From: an uncultured bacterium
Lineage (GTDB): Bacteria > Bacillota > Clostridia > Lachnospirales > Lachnospiraceae
Direction of reading: 5' to 3'
Assembly: GCA_948467735.1 (NCBI GenBank)
Contig: CAOKFN010000018.1
Coordinates: forward strand, 1 to 64,000
Length of the DNA: 64,000 nt
The translations under genes were made by a program, and so were the position numbers. The notes under the pieces are model-generated. The model did no database searches, had not been told where the DNA came from, and saw nothing but the letters and a program-made list of their open reading frames with translations. This document shows positions 55,396 through 64,000 of the stretch, one piece after another. Position 1 is the stretch's first letter. The number at the start of each line of letters is the position of its first letter.

Positions 55396-57690
55396 TCAAT
55401 AATCCTCCTCGAAAAGTTTCAGAACATCATTAGGAGTTTTATCTCTCAAAGTTATAGTCTTCAGGTCGTTTGTATAAGTCACATTTATAAATTCAGGATA
55501 GCGCGAAGACAGCCCCAACAAGATAGATTTTAATTCCTCTTCATCATATAAACCAAACAAACGAACTGGGCTTACACCATCCCGTTCTACTTCTTCATCA
55601 AACAGATAGGAAACATGGAATTCCTTTTCCATATTACACTTCTCCACAAAAATATATAACGCATAGAGAAATACACGCCCATCACTTAATGAACATTTTG
55701 TACGAACCATATCCAAACCATCAGCAAAACCGAAATTCAAAATTGTTCCAAACGGAGTTCCTACAATTCTCGCATAAGATTTCACAATTGATTTCGCAGC
55801 TTTCTCTTTCATATCAGTAGCAATCAATTGTTCTTTAATTTCATTTGTATCATAATACACTCCAATATCAAGGTTGTTAATATACCATTCAAATTGAGCA
55901 TTTTCATATGCCAAATTCGTTAAAATCAATCCAAGCGCTACATCTGTTTCCCACCCAATCTGACATACCAACTCTGAAAAATGAGTACATTTATTATTAT
56001 CAATTAACCCTGCATCACGTAAAAAACGCTTAAAATGCGTAAACATATTAGGTCCCAGCGTATGCTCCATAAAAAAGTTGTCCTGCAAATCAAAAAAAGA
56101 AACAAGCCAGTCCCTCTTCGGCGCATGGTCATCAAAACAATTGATTGTCTTCATCTTCTTTTCTCCTTGTGGTATTTTCAAAGAATTGTATACATGACAT
56201 CCACCCGGTATATCATGGCACTCATGGCATCGTATACAATCAGTTATACTGACCTTTCCATTTTCAAATTTTAAGTGTCCGCCTTTACAATTTACTTCAC
56301 AAACTCTACATCCAACACAATATGCCGCTTTTTTCAATGATTGCCTGAAAAATTTACCATCAGTAGGATATTTTTTTAAAAACTCTTCCTCAACAGAAAT
56401 AATTACACCATCTATGGTTTCTTGAACATTATATTCTATTTGTCCATTTTCGGCTGTTTTTATCCACTCATGCCAGTCAGACGTTGGATGTATCAACTCA
56501 AATTTTATTTTTCCGTCTTCCACATGTTCTTTATATCTCAGTATATTATCTGTTATACCTCTCCCACTTTTTCGATTTATCCATCCCCCTGCCGTAATAT
56601 ATGTTAAAGAATCCGCCTTACTATGGCTGTCCCAACAGTTTGATTCCTGAATTATTGAGATGAACCGTTCAACGCTTTCATAATAACTCATATGGCGTAT
56701 ATAGTCGCTACTCCCGCTTGACATAGGACACAGTAAACAGCCCGCCCTGGAGTTTCCCCTTTTATATGAATTATTTACCAAAATATGATTAGAATAAATG
56801 TATAGCCATATTTCAGCAGAAGTCCATTCAAGAATAGGGTTAAAACTATACTGCCCTTTCTGTTTTTTCCCGTAATTCTCATAATCATATGTACTTCTAG
56901 CTAAGCTTTCATGCTTTCTGACTCCGACAAAATCAAGTCCCGTATACTTGTCCTTTCCGGTTAATTCTCTTAGTTTAAGTGTCTGAGGTGTGCTTTTGTG
57001 GACACTGCAACACCATCTAAGAGTTTTAGAGGGTGGTCCAAATAATTTCCATGATTCTTCCGGATTAAAATGCGACTGTGCAATATAAAATGGTGTGCCA
57101 TCTTCTTCACATTGTTTCTTTGTCAATTCCACTACTTTATATGTGTCTGGGAACTCCATTCCTGTATCTCCGAAAATCACCACAAAGCTGCCAACAGGCA
57201 AAGCCTTCTTCACCAAATCCAGCAAAACCGCACTATCCTTCCCACCTGAAAATGCCACATGAAAAATATCCAATTTGTATTTAAACTTTTCATATTCCTT
57301 CACAATCTTTTTGACAGTAGTATTCTCAATAATCTCCATCAGTTCCTTATTCTGGTCGCACATGGACTGAATATCAATCATCTGAAGTTCCATTCCTCCA
57401 TCCTTGGAAAATGGGATGTTTCCATCATCAGCATAGATTGGTTGAAGTTCCGGGGCATTACATAAATCACCCCCCTTTGTCTTAGCAATCTGTACACCTC
57501 GATACCAGTATACATTGGATTCCGCCCACATATATGGTACATCAGATTGCCTGTCATAATCCCAAAATCTATAAAAACCAAGCAGATCCAGTTCCGGCGC
57601 ATAAACCGGGCGGGGTTCCTTGGAAAAATTCGTTGGAGTAGAATTCAAAATAATTCCACCAGTAACAGAATCATATGAATATGAATACAA
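55396..57690 (-). CDS. brxP: BrxP: PAPS reductase-like, ferredoxin and DUF4007 fusion
   Basis: 764 residues in three parts. The PP-loop ATP pyrophosphatase/PAPS reductase domain has AFSGGKDSAVL (148-153), RWCCSVHK (Cys228-229) and GCLLCPM (Cys318, Cys321). A ferredoxin-like domain carries two cysteine sets (458, 461, 464, 468 and 485, 488, 491, 498) for iron-sulfur clusters. The last 250 residues are DUF4007-like. The PP-loop resembles DndC, which inserts sulfur in DNA backbones; BrxP is the marker gene of type 4 BREX. It begins at TTG 57690 after AGGAGG, five bases from the preceding gene. Direct evidence that it modifies DNA is lacking. Confidence 0.9.
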   Translation of the reverse strand: MYSYSYDSVTGGIILNSTPTNFSKEPRPVYAPELDLLGFYRFWDYDRQSDVPYMWAESNVYWYRGVQIAKTKGGDLCNAPELQPIYADDGNIPFSKDGGMELQMIDIQSMCDQNKELMEIIENTTVKKIVKEYEKFKYKLDIFHVAFSGGKDSAVLLDLVKKALPVGSFVVIFGDTGMEFPDTYKVVELTKKQCEEDGTPFYIAQSHFNPEESWKLFGPPSKTLRWCCSVHKSTPQTLKLRELTGKDKYTGLDFVGVRKHESLARSTYDYENYGKKQKGQYSFNPILEWTSAEIWLYIYSNHILVNNSYKRGNSRAGCLLCPMSSGSSDYIRHMSYYESVERFISIIQESNCWDSHSKADSLTYITAGGWINRKSGRGITDNILRYKEHVEDGKIKFELIHPTSDWHEWIKTAENGQIEYNVQETIDGVIISVEEEFLKKYPTDGKFFRQSLKKAAYCVGCRVCEVNCKGGHLKFENGKVSITDCIRCHECHDIPGGCHVYNSLKIPQGEKKMKTINCFDDHAPKRDWLVSFFDLQDNFFMEHTLGPNMFTHFKRFLRDAGLIDNNKCTHFSELVCQIGWETDVALGLILTNLAYENAQFEWYINNLDIGVYYDTNEIKEQLIATDMKEKAAKSIVKSYARIVGTPFGTILNFGFADGLDMVRTKCSLSDGRVFLYALYIFVEKCNMEKEFHVSYLFDEEVERDGVSPVRLFGLYDEEELKSILLGLSSRYPEFINVTYTNDLKTITLRDKTPNDVLKLFEEDY

Positions 57691-57695
57691 TGAAA

Positions 57696-60185
57696 TTATT
57701 CCTCCTCTCTCATTTCTCTTGCTCTTTTTACGATATCAGGAAGACTAACAAATTTCTTCCTGGCAGTCAATCCGCCTTCAACAAAATATTTTCCTACACT
57801 TTCAAATGTAAGTTCTATATCTGCCCTTGCCGCCGCCTCACAAAGCATATCATTATAATTCAAAGACAATGTTTTAGAAACAATAATACCAACATTTTTA
57901 TCATTGTAATTTAAGACGCAAAGACGGTACTTTCTACTAAAGCGATAGCAGAAACTTTCTAATAAATAATGGTTCCAGCTCTGGCCACAAGTTGGAAACA
58001 AAGCAAATGTCGTCACCGCTTTAATTGGAGCAAAACGATTACCAATAATATTTTGTAATATACAGTCTATTTGATCAATGTCAAATCGCACTTGTGACTC
58101 CGATACAAACAGATTCTTTTCCACTCTTACCATCACATCATAAAGAGCCACAAAGGAGTTCTGACGGTTAGGTGCACCTGTCAATTCAACTACCTTTTCC
58201 ATTACTTCCGTAACAGTACATTCTGTACGTTCTCCACAATACTTTTTAAGCAGAATGCAGAGATCCATACCATTTTCTTCGTGAGTCAATATTTTCCCCC
58301 TCAAATTGTAATGTCCCTTCAGCACATCAACATAGACTGCAGAATACAATGCGGTAACAGACAATTCATAATTTTTTTCAGGTATCTCACCAAAGGGCAA
58401 CTCCGAAATAGAAGCATACCCTTTATTAGCACATTCATTGGCCACATAATTACAAATCTCCGCGATTTCATTATCATCAATAAGGAAAAATTTCATTACA
58501 AAATACTTCCCCTCACTGATCCATACAAAATCATCACTTGCAGATAAGCTCCACGCAATTTTATCAGAAGGAACATATTCCAATTGATCACATAAATCAT
58601 GAAACCACACAACATTACTGCCACCACTGACGCGATGAATCTCTGACACAACAGCCTCTTGCTCTGTTTTCCTCTCCCCCTGTGTGATCATGTTTTGTCC
58701 ATAATAAAATTTTTGACAGTTTCTCAAAAGAACTTCTTTTAACAATTCGGTATTTGTAATGTGATTGTCTTCCAACCATTCTGAATTCTTTTCCCTAAAA
58801 GGTTCTAAGAATATTGTTCCTACTCCATTACCAAAAATTATGTTTATCCGACCAATTAATTCTGTCAAAAAAGATTTACTAAATATGAAAATTTTCCCAT
58901 CAATTAAAGTCCCCGCGGCGTTGATTTCCTTTTCCAGTTCCTCATCCGAGTCTGGAATAATTACATTGTCATTTTCTGCATAATTGCGAAACCTCATTAT
59001 CTCGATTGGAGACCCCATCCTAAAGCCATAAGCATAATGTTCTTCCAAAAGCCTGCTGATAACTTCCGCATAATGAGCTGTCCATGTACTTTCCAAACAA
59101 GCATCTGTATTTGAAGATTTCTCCGCCTCCCTCTCCCCAGCATTTTTTTTATGATACGAAATCTTCAATAATTCATACTTTATGCCATATAAATCCAAAA
59201 GCACTCTAATTTTCTTTACAATATCAGATGCTTTCAAATTAGTTTCAATTACAAGACCATTTTCGAGAGCATATGGTGCTGTCATTAAATAAGCATCATC
59301 CTCATCCAAAAAATCAATTCTTGTAGCACCGCTAATGTTTTTTCCTATCAGCGAATTCAATAAGTCCGAATCCCTATTACACAGTTTTTTTACAATACCC
59401 ACATAAAGCTTTGTCCAATTTTTTACGGGAACTGCAGCTTCATCTTCAAACCTGAAATAGTCCGGTCTTGTATAAGTTAATTCTGATGGATTAGTAAAAT
59501 CAACATACCCATCAACTGCCAAAGAATTCTCTTCTTGCAGCGTTGCATTATCAATTTTCGTCTCAACCTCTCCGATCCTGCTCAAATAATCCAAATAAGC
59601 ATCCACTGCATGGATATACTCCTGAAGCCGTTTCCTTGAATGTATATAGAGTACTTTATTCAGACGCAAAACATCCAACAACTGAGTAACGCTTTCTGGT
59701 GAAGTCATTTTAGTAATGGGTTCCGAGATAACTCCCTCTTTAATACACAATATCCCGATAGCATTAATCATTCCCATTATCTTATCTGCTTTTGGAAAAT
59801 ATTTCGGTTGTTCTTTTAACCAAAAAATAAAAGTTTTCTCTCTTCCATTTTCAGGATTCAATTCAGTCGCCTCCTGTACCAGTTTTTGAAAAGATTCCTG
59901 ATCTGATTCATACAATTCAACAGTCTCTCGAAAAAGACTTGATACCGCAAGACCACCTGATTTATGATGTAAACAATTTGACATAGAAGATAGTTGCATT
60001 TTAATTCCATTTTCATTTCTAAATACTGAATCAATCTCAATTCCTCTAAGTTCTGCCCTTTTTCTTAAAGTGTTGGATACATATGTAACAGCGAATGCAC
60101 GCTCTATCTCCCCATGATCTACTCTTAAACATGCATCAAGCAAGATGGCCGCTTCATATTTATCCCATGGAACTCTAACGGCCAT
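57696..60185 (-). CDS. Large unknown protein of the BREX operon
   Basis: 829 residues, cytoplasmic. The first 100 residues (RVPWDKYEAAILLDACLRVD; RGIEIDSVFRNENGIKMQL) match a small domain I recall at the front of various firmicute helicase or nuclease-like proteins, which suggests DNA binding or recruitment. I know no name for it. The middle and C-terminal parts are mixed alpha/beta with no catalytic motif I can identify. AAGGGAG lies eight bases before ATG 60185. It lies between the XRE regulator and brxP, with five bases to brxP, so it is co-expressed with the system. It is a candidate specificity or regulatory subunit. Confidence 0.8.
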   Translation of the reverse strand: MAVRVPWDKYEAAILLDACLRVDHGEIERAFAVTYVSNTLRKRAELRGIEIDSVFRNENGIKMQLSSMSNCLHHKSGGLAVSSLFRETVELYESDQESFQKLVQEATELNPENGREKTFIFWLKEQPKYFPKADKIMGMINAIGILCIKEGVISEPITKMTSPESVTQLLDVLRLNKVLYIHSRKRLQEYIHAVDAYLDYLSRIGEVETKIDNATLQEENSLAVDGYVDFTNPSELTYTRPDYFRFEDEAAVPVKNWTKLYVGIVKKLCNRDSDLLNSLIGKNISGATRIDFLDEDDAYLMTAPYALENGLVIETNLKASDIVKKIRVLLDLYGIKYELLKISYHKKNAGEREAEKSSNTDACLESTWTAHYAEVISRLLEEHYAYGFRMGSPIEIMRFRNYAENDNVIIPDSDEELEKEINAAGTLIDGKIFIFSKSFLTELIGRINIIFGNGVGTIFLEPFREKNSEWLEDNHITNTELLKEVLLRNCQKFYYGQNMITQGERKTEQEAVVSEIHRVSGGSNVVWFHDLCDQLEYVPSDKIAWSLSASDDFVWISEGKYFVMKFFLIDDNEIAEICNYVANECANKGYASISELPFGEIPEKNYELSVTALYSAVYVDVLKGHYNLRGKILTHEENGMDLCILLKKYCGERTECTVTEVMEKVVELTGAPNRQNSFVALYDVMVRVEKNLFVSESQVRFDIDQIDCILQNIIGNRFAPIKAVTTFALFPTCGQSWNHYLLESFCYRFSRKYRLCVLNYNDKNVGIIVSKTLSLNYNDMLCEAAARADIELTFESVGKYFVEGGLTARKKFVSLPDIVKRAREMREEE

Positions 60186-60246
60186 ATGTTTGCTCCCTTC
60201 TTGTAACACGCAATAATCAAAACAGCTCTCAACGCTTCTCTTGTCT

Positions 60247-60453
60247 TCATTCGTTTTCTACAAATTCCATAATGTCCTCAATGTTACAATTCAATGCTTT
60301 ACATATTTTCCCCAAAACATCTGTTGTCACATTTTCATCTTTGTTAAGTTTACCAACTGTATAATGACTTATACCAGCAAGAGACTCTAAGTCCTTTTTC
60401 TTCAAGTCTTTATCTATCAAAAGTTTCCAAAGCCTCTTATAACTCGCTGCCAT
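60247..60453 (-). CDS. Small XRE regulator leading the BREX operon
   Basis: 68 residues, a single Cro/CI-type helix-turn-helix: DLKKKDLESLAGISHYTVGK, then TTDVLGKICKALNCNIEDIM. GAGGG precedes the ATG. It is the first gene of the operon, 61 bases ahead of the 829-residue protein gene. An inverted repeat covers its promoter, so it probably represses its own operon. Such small regulators often restrain defence systems on mobile elements. Confidence 0.9.
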   Translation of the reverse strand: MAASYKRLWKLLIDKDLKKKDLESLAGISHYTVGKLNKDENVTTDVLGKICKALNCNIEDIMEFVENE

Positions 60454-60531
60454 TTCAAGCCCTCACTAAAAATATTAAAACTTAATGTTAAACGTCTCAA
60501 CAAATAATATTCAAAGGACACACCTACTTAT

Positions 60532-60565
60532 TTTTTAGCATAACATGCAATTGCTAAAAATTCAA
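60532..60565 (-). promoter_or_regulatory. BREX operon promoter with overlapping inverted repeat
   Basis: TTGAAT (60560-60565), 17-base spacer and TATGCT (60537-60542) on the minus strand. TTTTTAGCA (60532-60540) and TGCTAAAAA (60552-60560) form a perfect 9-bp inverted repeat that covers the -10 box and spacer: a fitting operator for the XRE protein. The rest of 60454-60713 is AT-rich, with no other gene seen. Confidence 0.72.
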
Positions 60566-60713
60566 TCAAAATGTTTGCATTCGCTACCTTTTGTTGCCCT
60601 TTTGCTGTATTGTTAAATAAACGGTACATCATACATGTGCATATACACATTCCCACAATTCCAATCTTATGAACAATTCTTTCCAAGTTTAAACATATAT
60701 TACTGAAGTTCCT

Positions 60714-63700
60714 TCACATCAGCCCATAATACAGCCGGAAACAATTCGTATTATTCACCACCACCCCGCTGCTCCCGGAGCAATGCACCCATAGTGCTTT
60801 CCCATTCCCATCCATCCCCAGGAAGATCCCGATATGATTTGATGCCGCCCCCGGCACAGCCTGCAGGCCGATATCCCCCGGCTGCAGCTCCCCAAATCCG
60901 ATCTGCTCCAATCCCAGACTGCCGGTAAAAGTTCCCGTACTCATCCCAGGCTTCACCCCAAAAGCCGTCCAATAAGCCCACCCCACAAAGCCGGAGCAGT
61001 CCAGACCAGCCACCACCCTGCCCTTCCCATCCGCCGTGCAGGCCGCCCCCAATGCCGCCTCCTCCGCGCCGTTCAGGGAAACCGTAAGGGGCATCCCGGC
61101 ATTCACCGGTTTCCCGCCCCAATAATACCGCACCGCCCCCACCTGCCCCAGGGCCGTGTCAATCAGAGCCTGCCTTGCGGAGGAAACATCACCATACCGT
61201 AGACTGATTGCCTCCTGGATTTCCGCCCGCTCAACAGCGCTCAATGTACCGCCCACAGTGATCCCGCTGTCCATATCAAAACTGTCTACAGACACAGCAT
61301 AAAGTTCATACCAGTCCGTATCATAAATCCGGTTCACCCACTCAATGGCGCCGACACATTTATCCGCAGGATCAACCTCCCTGTTCTCCAACGTATAGGC
61401 ATCCCCCAGATGGTTCAGCGCACACTCCACACAACCGTTTTCCGGATTGTACACCGCATGGAACAGATGCTCCCCATAATCCCAGAACCCGTTATTGACG
61501 AACTCCTTCATCCGCTTTTTGTATCCGTCAAGCTGCGTTCTGAACTGTACCACCGCAGTGCATTCCTCAAACCCGGCTACGGAGGAAATGAGGGATGCAT
61601 CCTGTTCCATTTCAAAGGAACTATTGTTCCCGCCAGCACTGACGGCAGTTCCAAAATGCACCGGTTTTTTATACGCCATCACCGCCCTGCTGCTGTCAAT
61701 GTCAGCCTGAAAGAAATCCTCCTTATCCAGCAGTGTCACAAACACATTGATATCCCGATAGCCGTAACTGCAGTGCAGCGCCGTATGCCCGGGACAATAA
61801 TAATCCCTATGAAAATCATGCCGGTAACATCCACCTTCTATGGAATGAGCATGTTCCTCCCTGCCGCAGTCCTGTTCCCCATAATGGCTTTCCTCCGCAC
61901 AGTGGGCAGGATCCCCGCAGACCGCATCCCCGGCATCCATATGTCCGGAAGTCCTGCAGGCATCACTGTGGCTGTGCTCCTCCACCACGCAGGCCAGCAC
62001 CCACTCATCCCACTCCGTATATTCGCAGCCTTTCCCACTGCATAGATATCCCTCATTATCTGTGCCTCCTGCATCACCCGCATCCTCCAGATGCGCCTCC
62101 GCCGCTTCATCATACATCACCACGCCCTCTGCCGCCGCAGAAACATAACGGGCATAAAACTCCCCATCCGTACAGTAATAGTCCCCGCCGTCAAAAGGGA
62201 AGGTGTCCGTGGAATACTCCGTGTGATAGATATCCGATTCATAAAAGGACAGCACCGGCTTCATCCCCTCCCACATATCCTCCAGGAGATCCTTCACCTC
62301 GGAGGGTTCCTCCAGGCTGTTGCCCATCATCACCGCCGCCAGGCTGATGATATCCTTTGTGTTGGAAGTATTGTTCCCAATCACATTCCCTTCCGAATCC
62401 AGGTAAATGATGTGCCAGCCGTTCAGCTTCGCCGGGTCAATGGCCTCCCCCCGGTGGTAGTACCCGGCAGTTTCATCATCGACAGACTTCGGGCTTCCAT
62501 AGGCATAGAGCCTCACACCGTCATAGACCGTGCCGGACACAGGCGCACCCTTTGCCGCCTCCACTGCCTCCCGGTATACCGCTTCTTCTTTCCCATTCAA
62601 AAACTCAACCCATTCCTTTACATCCTCCGCTTTCCGGATGCCAAGCAAATTCTGCCCCGCCTCCCCGGCGGTTTTCCCCAGACCGTACAAGAAGCTGAAC
62701 ATGGCAATGAGCAGCATGTACAGCACTACAATTACACCCGCCCCGGCCGCCAGCGGCAGGAGCAGTTTTTTCAGAAAGAACTCTTTCAGCGCATTGTAAG
62801 CCTGCGCCAGCAGATGGAAGGGCTTCAGCACAAGGTCAATGGGTTTCCGGACTGCCCTTCCCACTTTCCCTGCCCCATGCTTCACTTTCCGCCCCGCCCT
62901 ACGGAACTTCCGGTAAACATTGCCGCCTGTCCGCCTAACTGCCCTTCCCGTGTTCAGCACTTTCTCTTTAGTGGCCCGGGCCATCCCCTTCAACGATGCT
63001 GCCGCCGGGCTGCCCGAAACCATCTGGACCGGCCTGCTCCCACGCACTGCCCGGACTGCCGCTCGCCGGACATTCATGGCGGCTCCCCTTACACTCCCCG
63101 CCACAGCCTTCCCACGCTGCCCGGCACGGATCACCCCCTGCACCATCCGTGTCCCCTTCGCTGCGGATGCCGCGACCCGGCCGGCCACTTTGATCCGATA
63201 CCCCACAAACCGGACCGGCCTTGTATGGGCAAGCCTCACCGCCCCGCGTCCCACAAACCGGACCGCCTTTCTGCCCGCCTGAAAGGAACCGGCAGCCACC
63301 CGGGCTGTGCCCCTCCCTCCCCGGTACATATCCACAAACTGCTTCGCCCCGGCTGCCGCAGGGTCATCCATCCTTTGCAGATACCGCCACCCCAGGCCGG
63401 CCAGGTTCCCGGCTTTACGGATTCCATGACAGGGCTTTCCCCTGGCGGCAGTCCTCTGCCCCTCCTTCATCCGCCTTAACTCCTGGAGCAGGGCCTTCTC
63501 CCCCGCCGACAGCGGCCTCTCCCGCAGCAGCTTCTTCTCCGCTTTGGACAGCCTGCTGTTTTTTCCAGCTTTTCCGTTTCCCTCAATCTCCCCAGTCCAG
63601 CCGGCCTTTCCGTTCTCTCCGGCTGTATTGTTCCCGCCCTTCCCGGCTTCCCCGAAGTTTTTTGTCCCTCCTGTCTCCTTATCCCTGTCCCCTCCGGCAG

Positions 63701-64000
63701 CTTTCCTCCGCACCCGCTCCGCCGCCCTGTCCAGCCGTAAGCGCTTATCAATATCCTCCAGGGAAAACCGCGCCGGATCCACTTTCTCAAAAAGAGGACT
63801 GCCGCTCCCTTTCAGACAGGCCCCGGCAATCCTCCCATAGTGTTTATCAAATAAAACCGGATCAAAGAACGCCCTGCCCTTTACAAAATCAATGTCATCT
63901 GCGGACAGCTTCCCGGTCTTGGCCCCAAACTCCAGGACAGCCGCCCTGGCCGTAAGCTTGTCCCGGATTTCCCCAAGGTTCCGGGCAACCTTTTTCGCCA
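60714..64000 (-). CDS. Conjugation protein with NlpC/P60 (C40) peptidase domain, partial
   Basis: The gene is cut by the window edge: the frame is open to base 64000 without a start codon, giving at least 1094 residues. An Arg/Lys/Gly-rich N-terminal region precedes a membrane helix (about 350 residues past 63782: LLPLAAGAGVIVVLYMLLIA). Then comes a His/Cys-rich extracellular stretch and, at the C-terminus, an NlpC/P60 hydrolase with Cys in GLDCSGFVGWAYW and His in ASNHIGIFLG. Such proteins open the peptidoglycan for the type IV secretion channel of firmicute conjugative elements. It is GC-rich, in sharp contrast to the BREX operon just downstream. Confidence 0.88.
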   Translation of the reverse strand, partial: AKKVARNLGEIRDKLTARAAVLEFGAKTGKLSADDIDFVKGRAFFDPVLFDKHYGRIAGACLKGSGSPLFEKVDPARFSLEDIDKRLRLDRAAERVRRKAAGGDRDKETGGTKNFGEAGKGGNNTAGENGKAGWTGEIEGNGKAGKNSRLSKAEKKLLRERPLSAGEKALLQELRRMKEGQRTAARGKPCHGIRKAGNLAGLGWRYLQRMDDPAAAGAKQFVDMYRGGRGTARVAAGSFQAGRKAVRFVGRGAVRLAHTRPVRFVGYRIKVAGRVAASAAKGTRMVQGVIRAGQRGKAVAGSVRGAAMNVRRAAVRAVRGSRPVQMVSGSPAAASLKGMARATKEKVLNTGRAVRRTGGNVYRKFRRAGRKVKHGAGKVGRAVRKPIDLVLKPFHLLAQAYNALKEFFLKKLLLPLAAGAGVIVVLYMLLIAMFSFLYGLGKTAGEAGQNLLGIRKAEDVKEWVEFLNGKEEAVYREAVEAAKGAPVSGTVYDGVRLYAYGSPKSVDDETAGYYHRGEAIDPAKLNGWHIIYLDSEGNVIGNNTSNTKDIISLAAVMMGNSLEEPSEVKDLLEDMWEGMKPVLSFYESDIYHTEYSTDTFPFDGGDYYCTDGEFYARYVSAAAEGVVMYDEAAEAHLEDAGDAGGTDNEGYLCSGKGCEYTEWDEWVLACVVEEHSHSDACRTSGHMDAGDAVCGDPAHCAEESHYGEQDCGREEHAHSIEGGCYRHDFHRDYYCPGHTALHCSYGYRDINVFVTLLDKEDFFQADIDSSRAVMAYKKPVHFGTAVSAGGNNSSFEMEQDASLISSVAGFEECTAVVQFRTQLDGYKKRMKEFVNNGFWDYGEHLFHAVYNPENGCVECALNHLGDAYTLENREVDPADKCVGAIEWVNRIYDTDWYELYAVSVDSFDMDSGITVGGTLSAVERAEIQEAISLRYGDVSSARQALIDTALGQVGAVRYYWGGKPVNAGMPLTVSLNGAEEAALGAACTADGKGRVVAGLDCSGFVGWAYWTAFGVKPGMSTGTFTGSLGLEQIGFGELQPGDIGLQAVPGAASNHIGIFLGMDGNGKALWVHCSGSSGVVVNNTNCFRLYYGLM

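Larger units (their letters stand above)
38575..64000. mobile_element. Integrative conjugative element inserted in spmA (left end to window edge)
   Basis: The left boundary is placed where spmA similarity ends. Inside are three large serine recombinases, DUF6870-like and other small element genes, XRE regulators, an AT-rich BREX-type defence operon and a GC-rich NlpC/P60 conjugation protein. The right end is not in the window. The exact attachment site cannot be fixed without the other end or an empty site. Base composition changes sharply between modules, as in a mosaic element. Confidence 0.8.

Noticed and set aside
55396..57690. Sulfate-assimilation PAPS reductase (cysH)
   Set aside because: Too long, carries ferredoxin and DUF4007 parts, and no sulfate-assimilation genes are nearby.
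62091..63479. 462-codon plus-strand frame opposite the C40 conjugation gene
   Set aside because: It is antisense to a well-supported GC-rich gene; the composition (His, Pro, Arg rich) is typical of such mirror frames.

Overview
The window looks like a chromosomal piece of a gut Clostridia bacterium, most likely Lachnospiraceae. The grounds are strong Gram-positive ribosome binding sites, the sporulation genes spmA/spmB, a raffinose-family sugar operon of firmicute type and a firmicute conjugative element. No rRNA, tRNA or CRISPR was seen. Everything here is read by eye; family names come from recognised motifs and none was confirmed by a search.

Left part, 1-28.6 kb: carbohydrate catabolism. 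First come an aldo/keto reductase, a zinc alcohol dehydrogenase, a GH2 glycosidase split by a frameshift, a divergent AraC regulator and a GH95 enzyme. Then an uncharacterised 545-residue protein and an Rpn-type nuclease with an early stop codon. Next is an AT-rich three-gene island, sce7726-sce7725-RES (13.6-16.5 kb), which looks like a transferred conflict cassette. It is followed by a seven-gene operon on the minus strand: binding protein, two permeases, GH32, GH36, fructokinase and an amylosucrase-like GH13. This operon is governed by a divergent LacI regulator with visible operators and two clear promoters, and should import and break down raffinose-family sugars and sucrose.

Middle part, 28.6-38.6 kb: a GGDEF membrane protein in line with two paralogous ankyrin-repeat proteins, a small zinc-ribbon protein, a second LacI regulator, a CmpB-type membrane protein, and spmB preceded by only the C-terminal part of spmA.

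Right part, about 38.6 kb to the window end: an integrative conjugative element that appears to have inserted into spmA. It opens with three tandem large serine recombinases, then small element genes and an XRE regulator. Its cargo is an eight-gene AT-rich operon that matches a type 4 BREX phage-defence system: XRE, an unknown 829-residue protein, BrxP (PAPS-reductase fold, ferredoxin domain and DUF4007), BrxC-like ATPase, PglZ, BrxL-like ATPase, a zinc-ribbon protein and a cysteine desulfurase. There is no DNA methyltransferase, so the sulfur genes suggest sulfur-based DNA marking. A GC-rich NlpC/P60 (C40) conjugation protein runs off the right end.

A second theme is short tandem repeats. 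Arrays with 46-, 37- and 33-bp units occur between genes and in frame inside genes, and several enzymes carry lineage-specific insertions built from small duplications.
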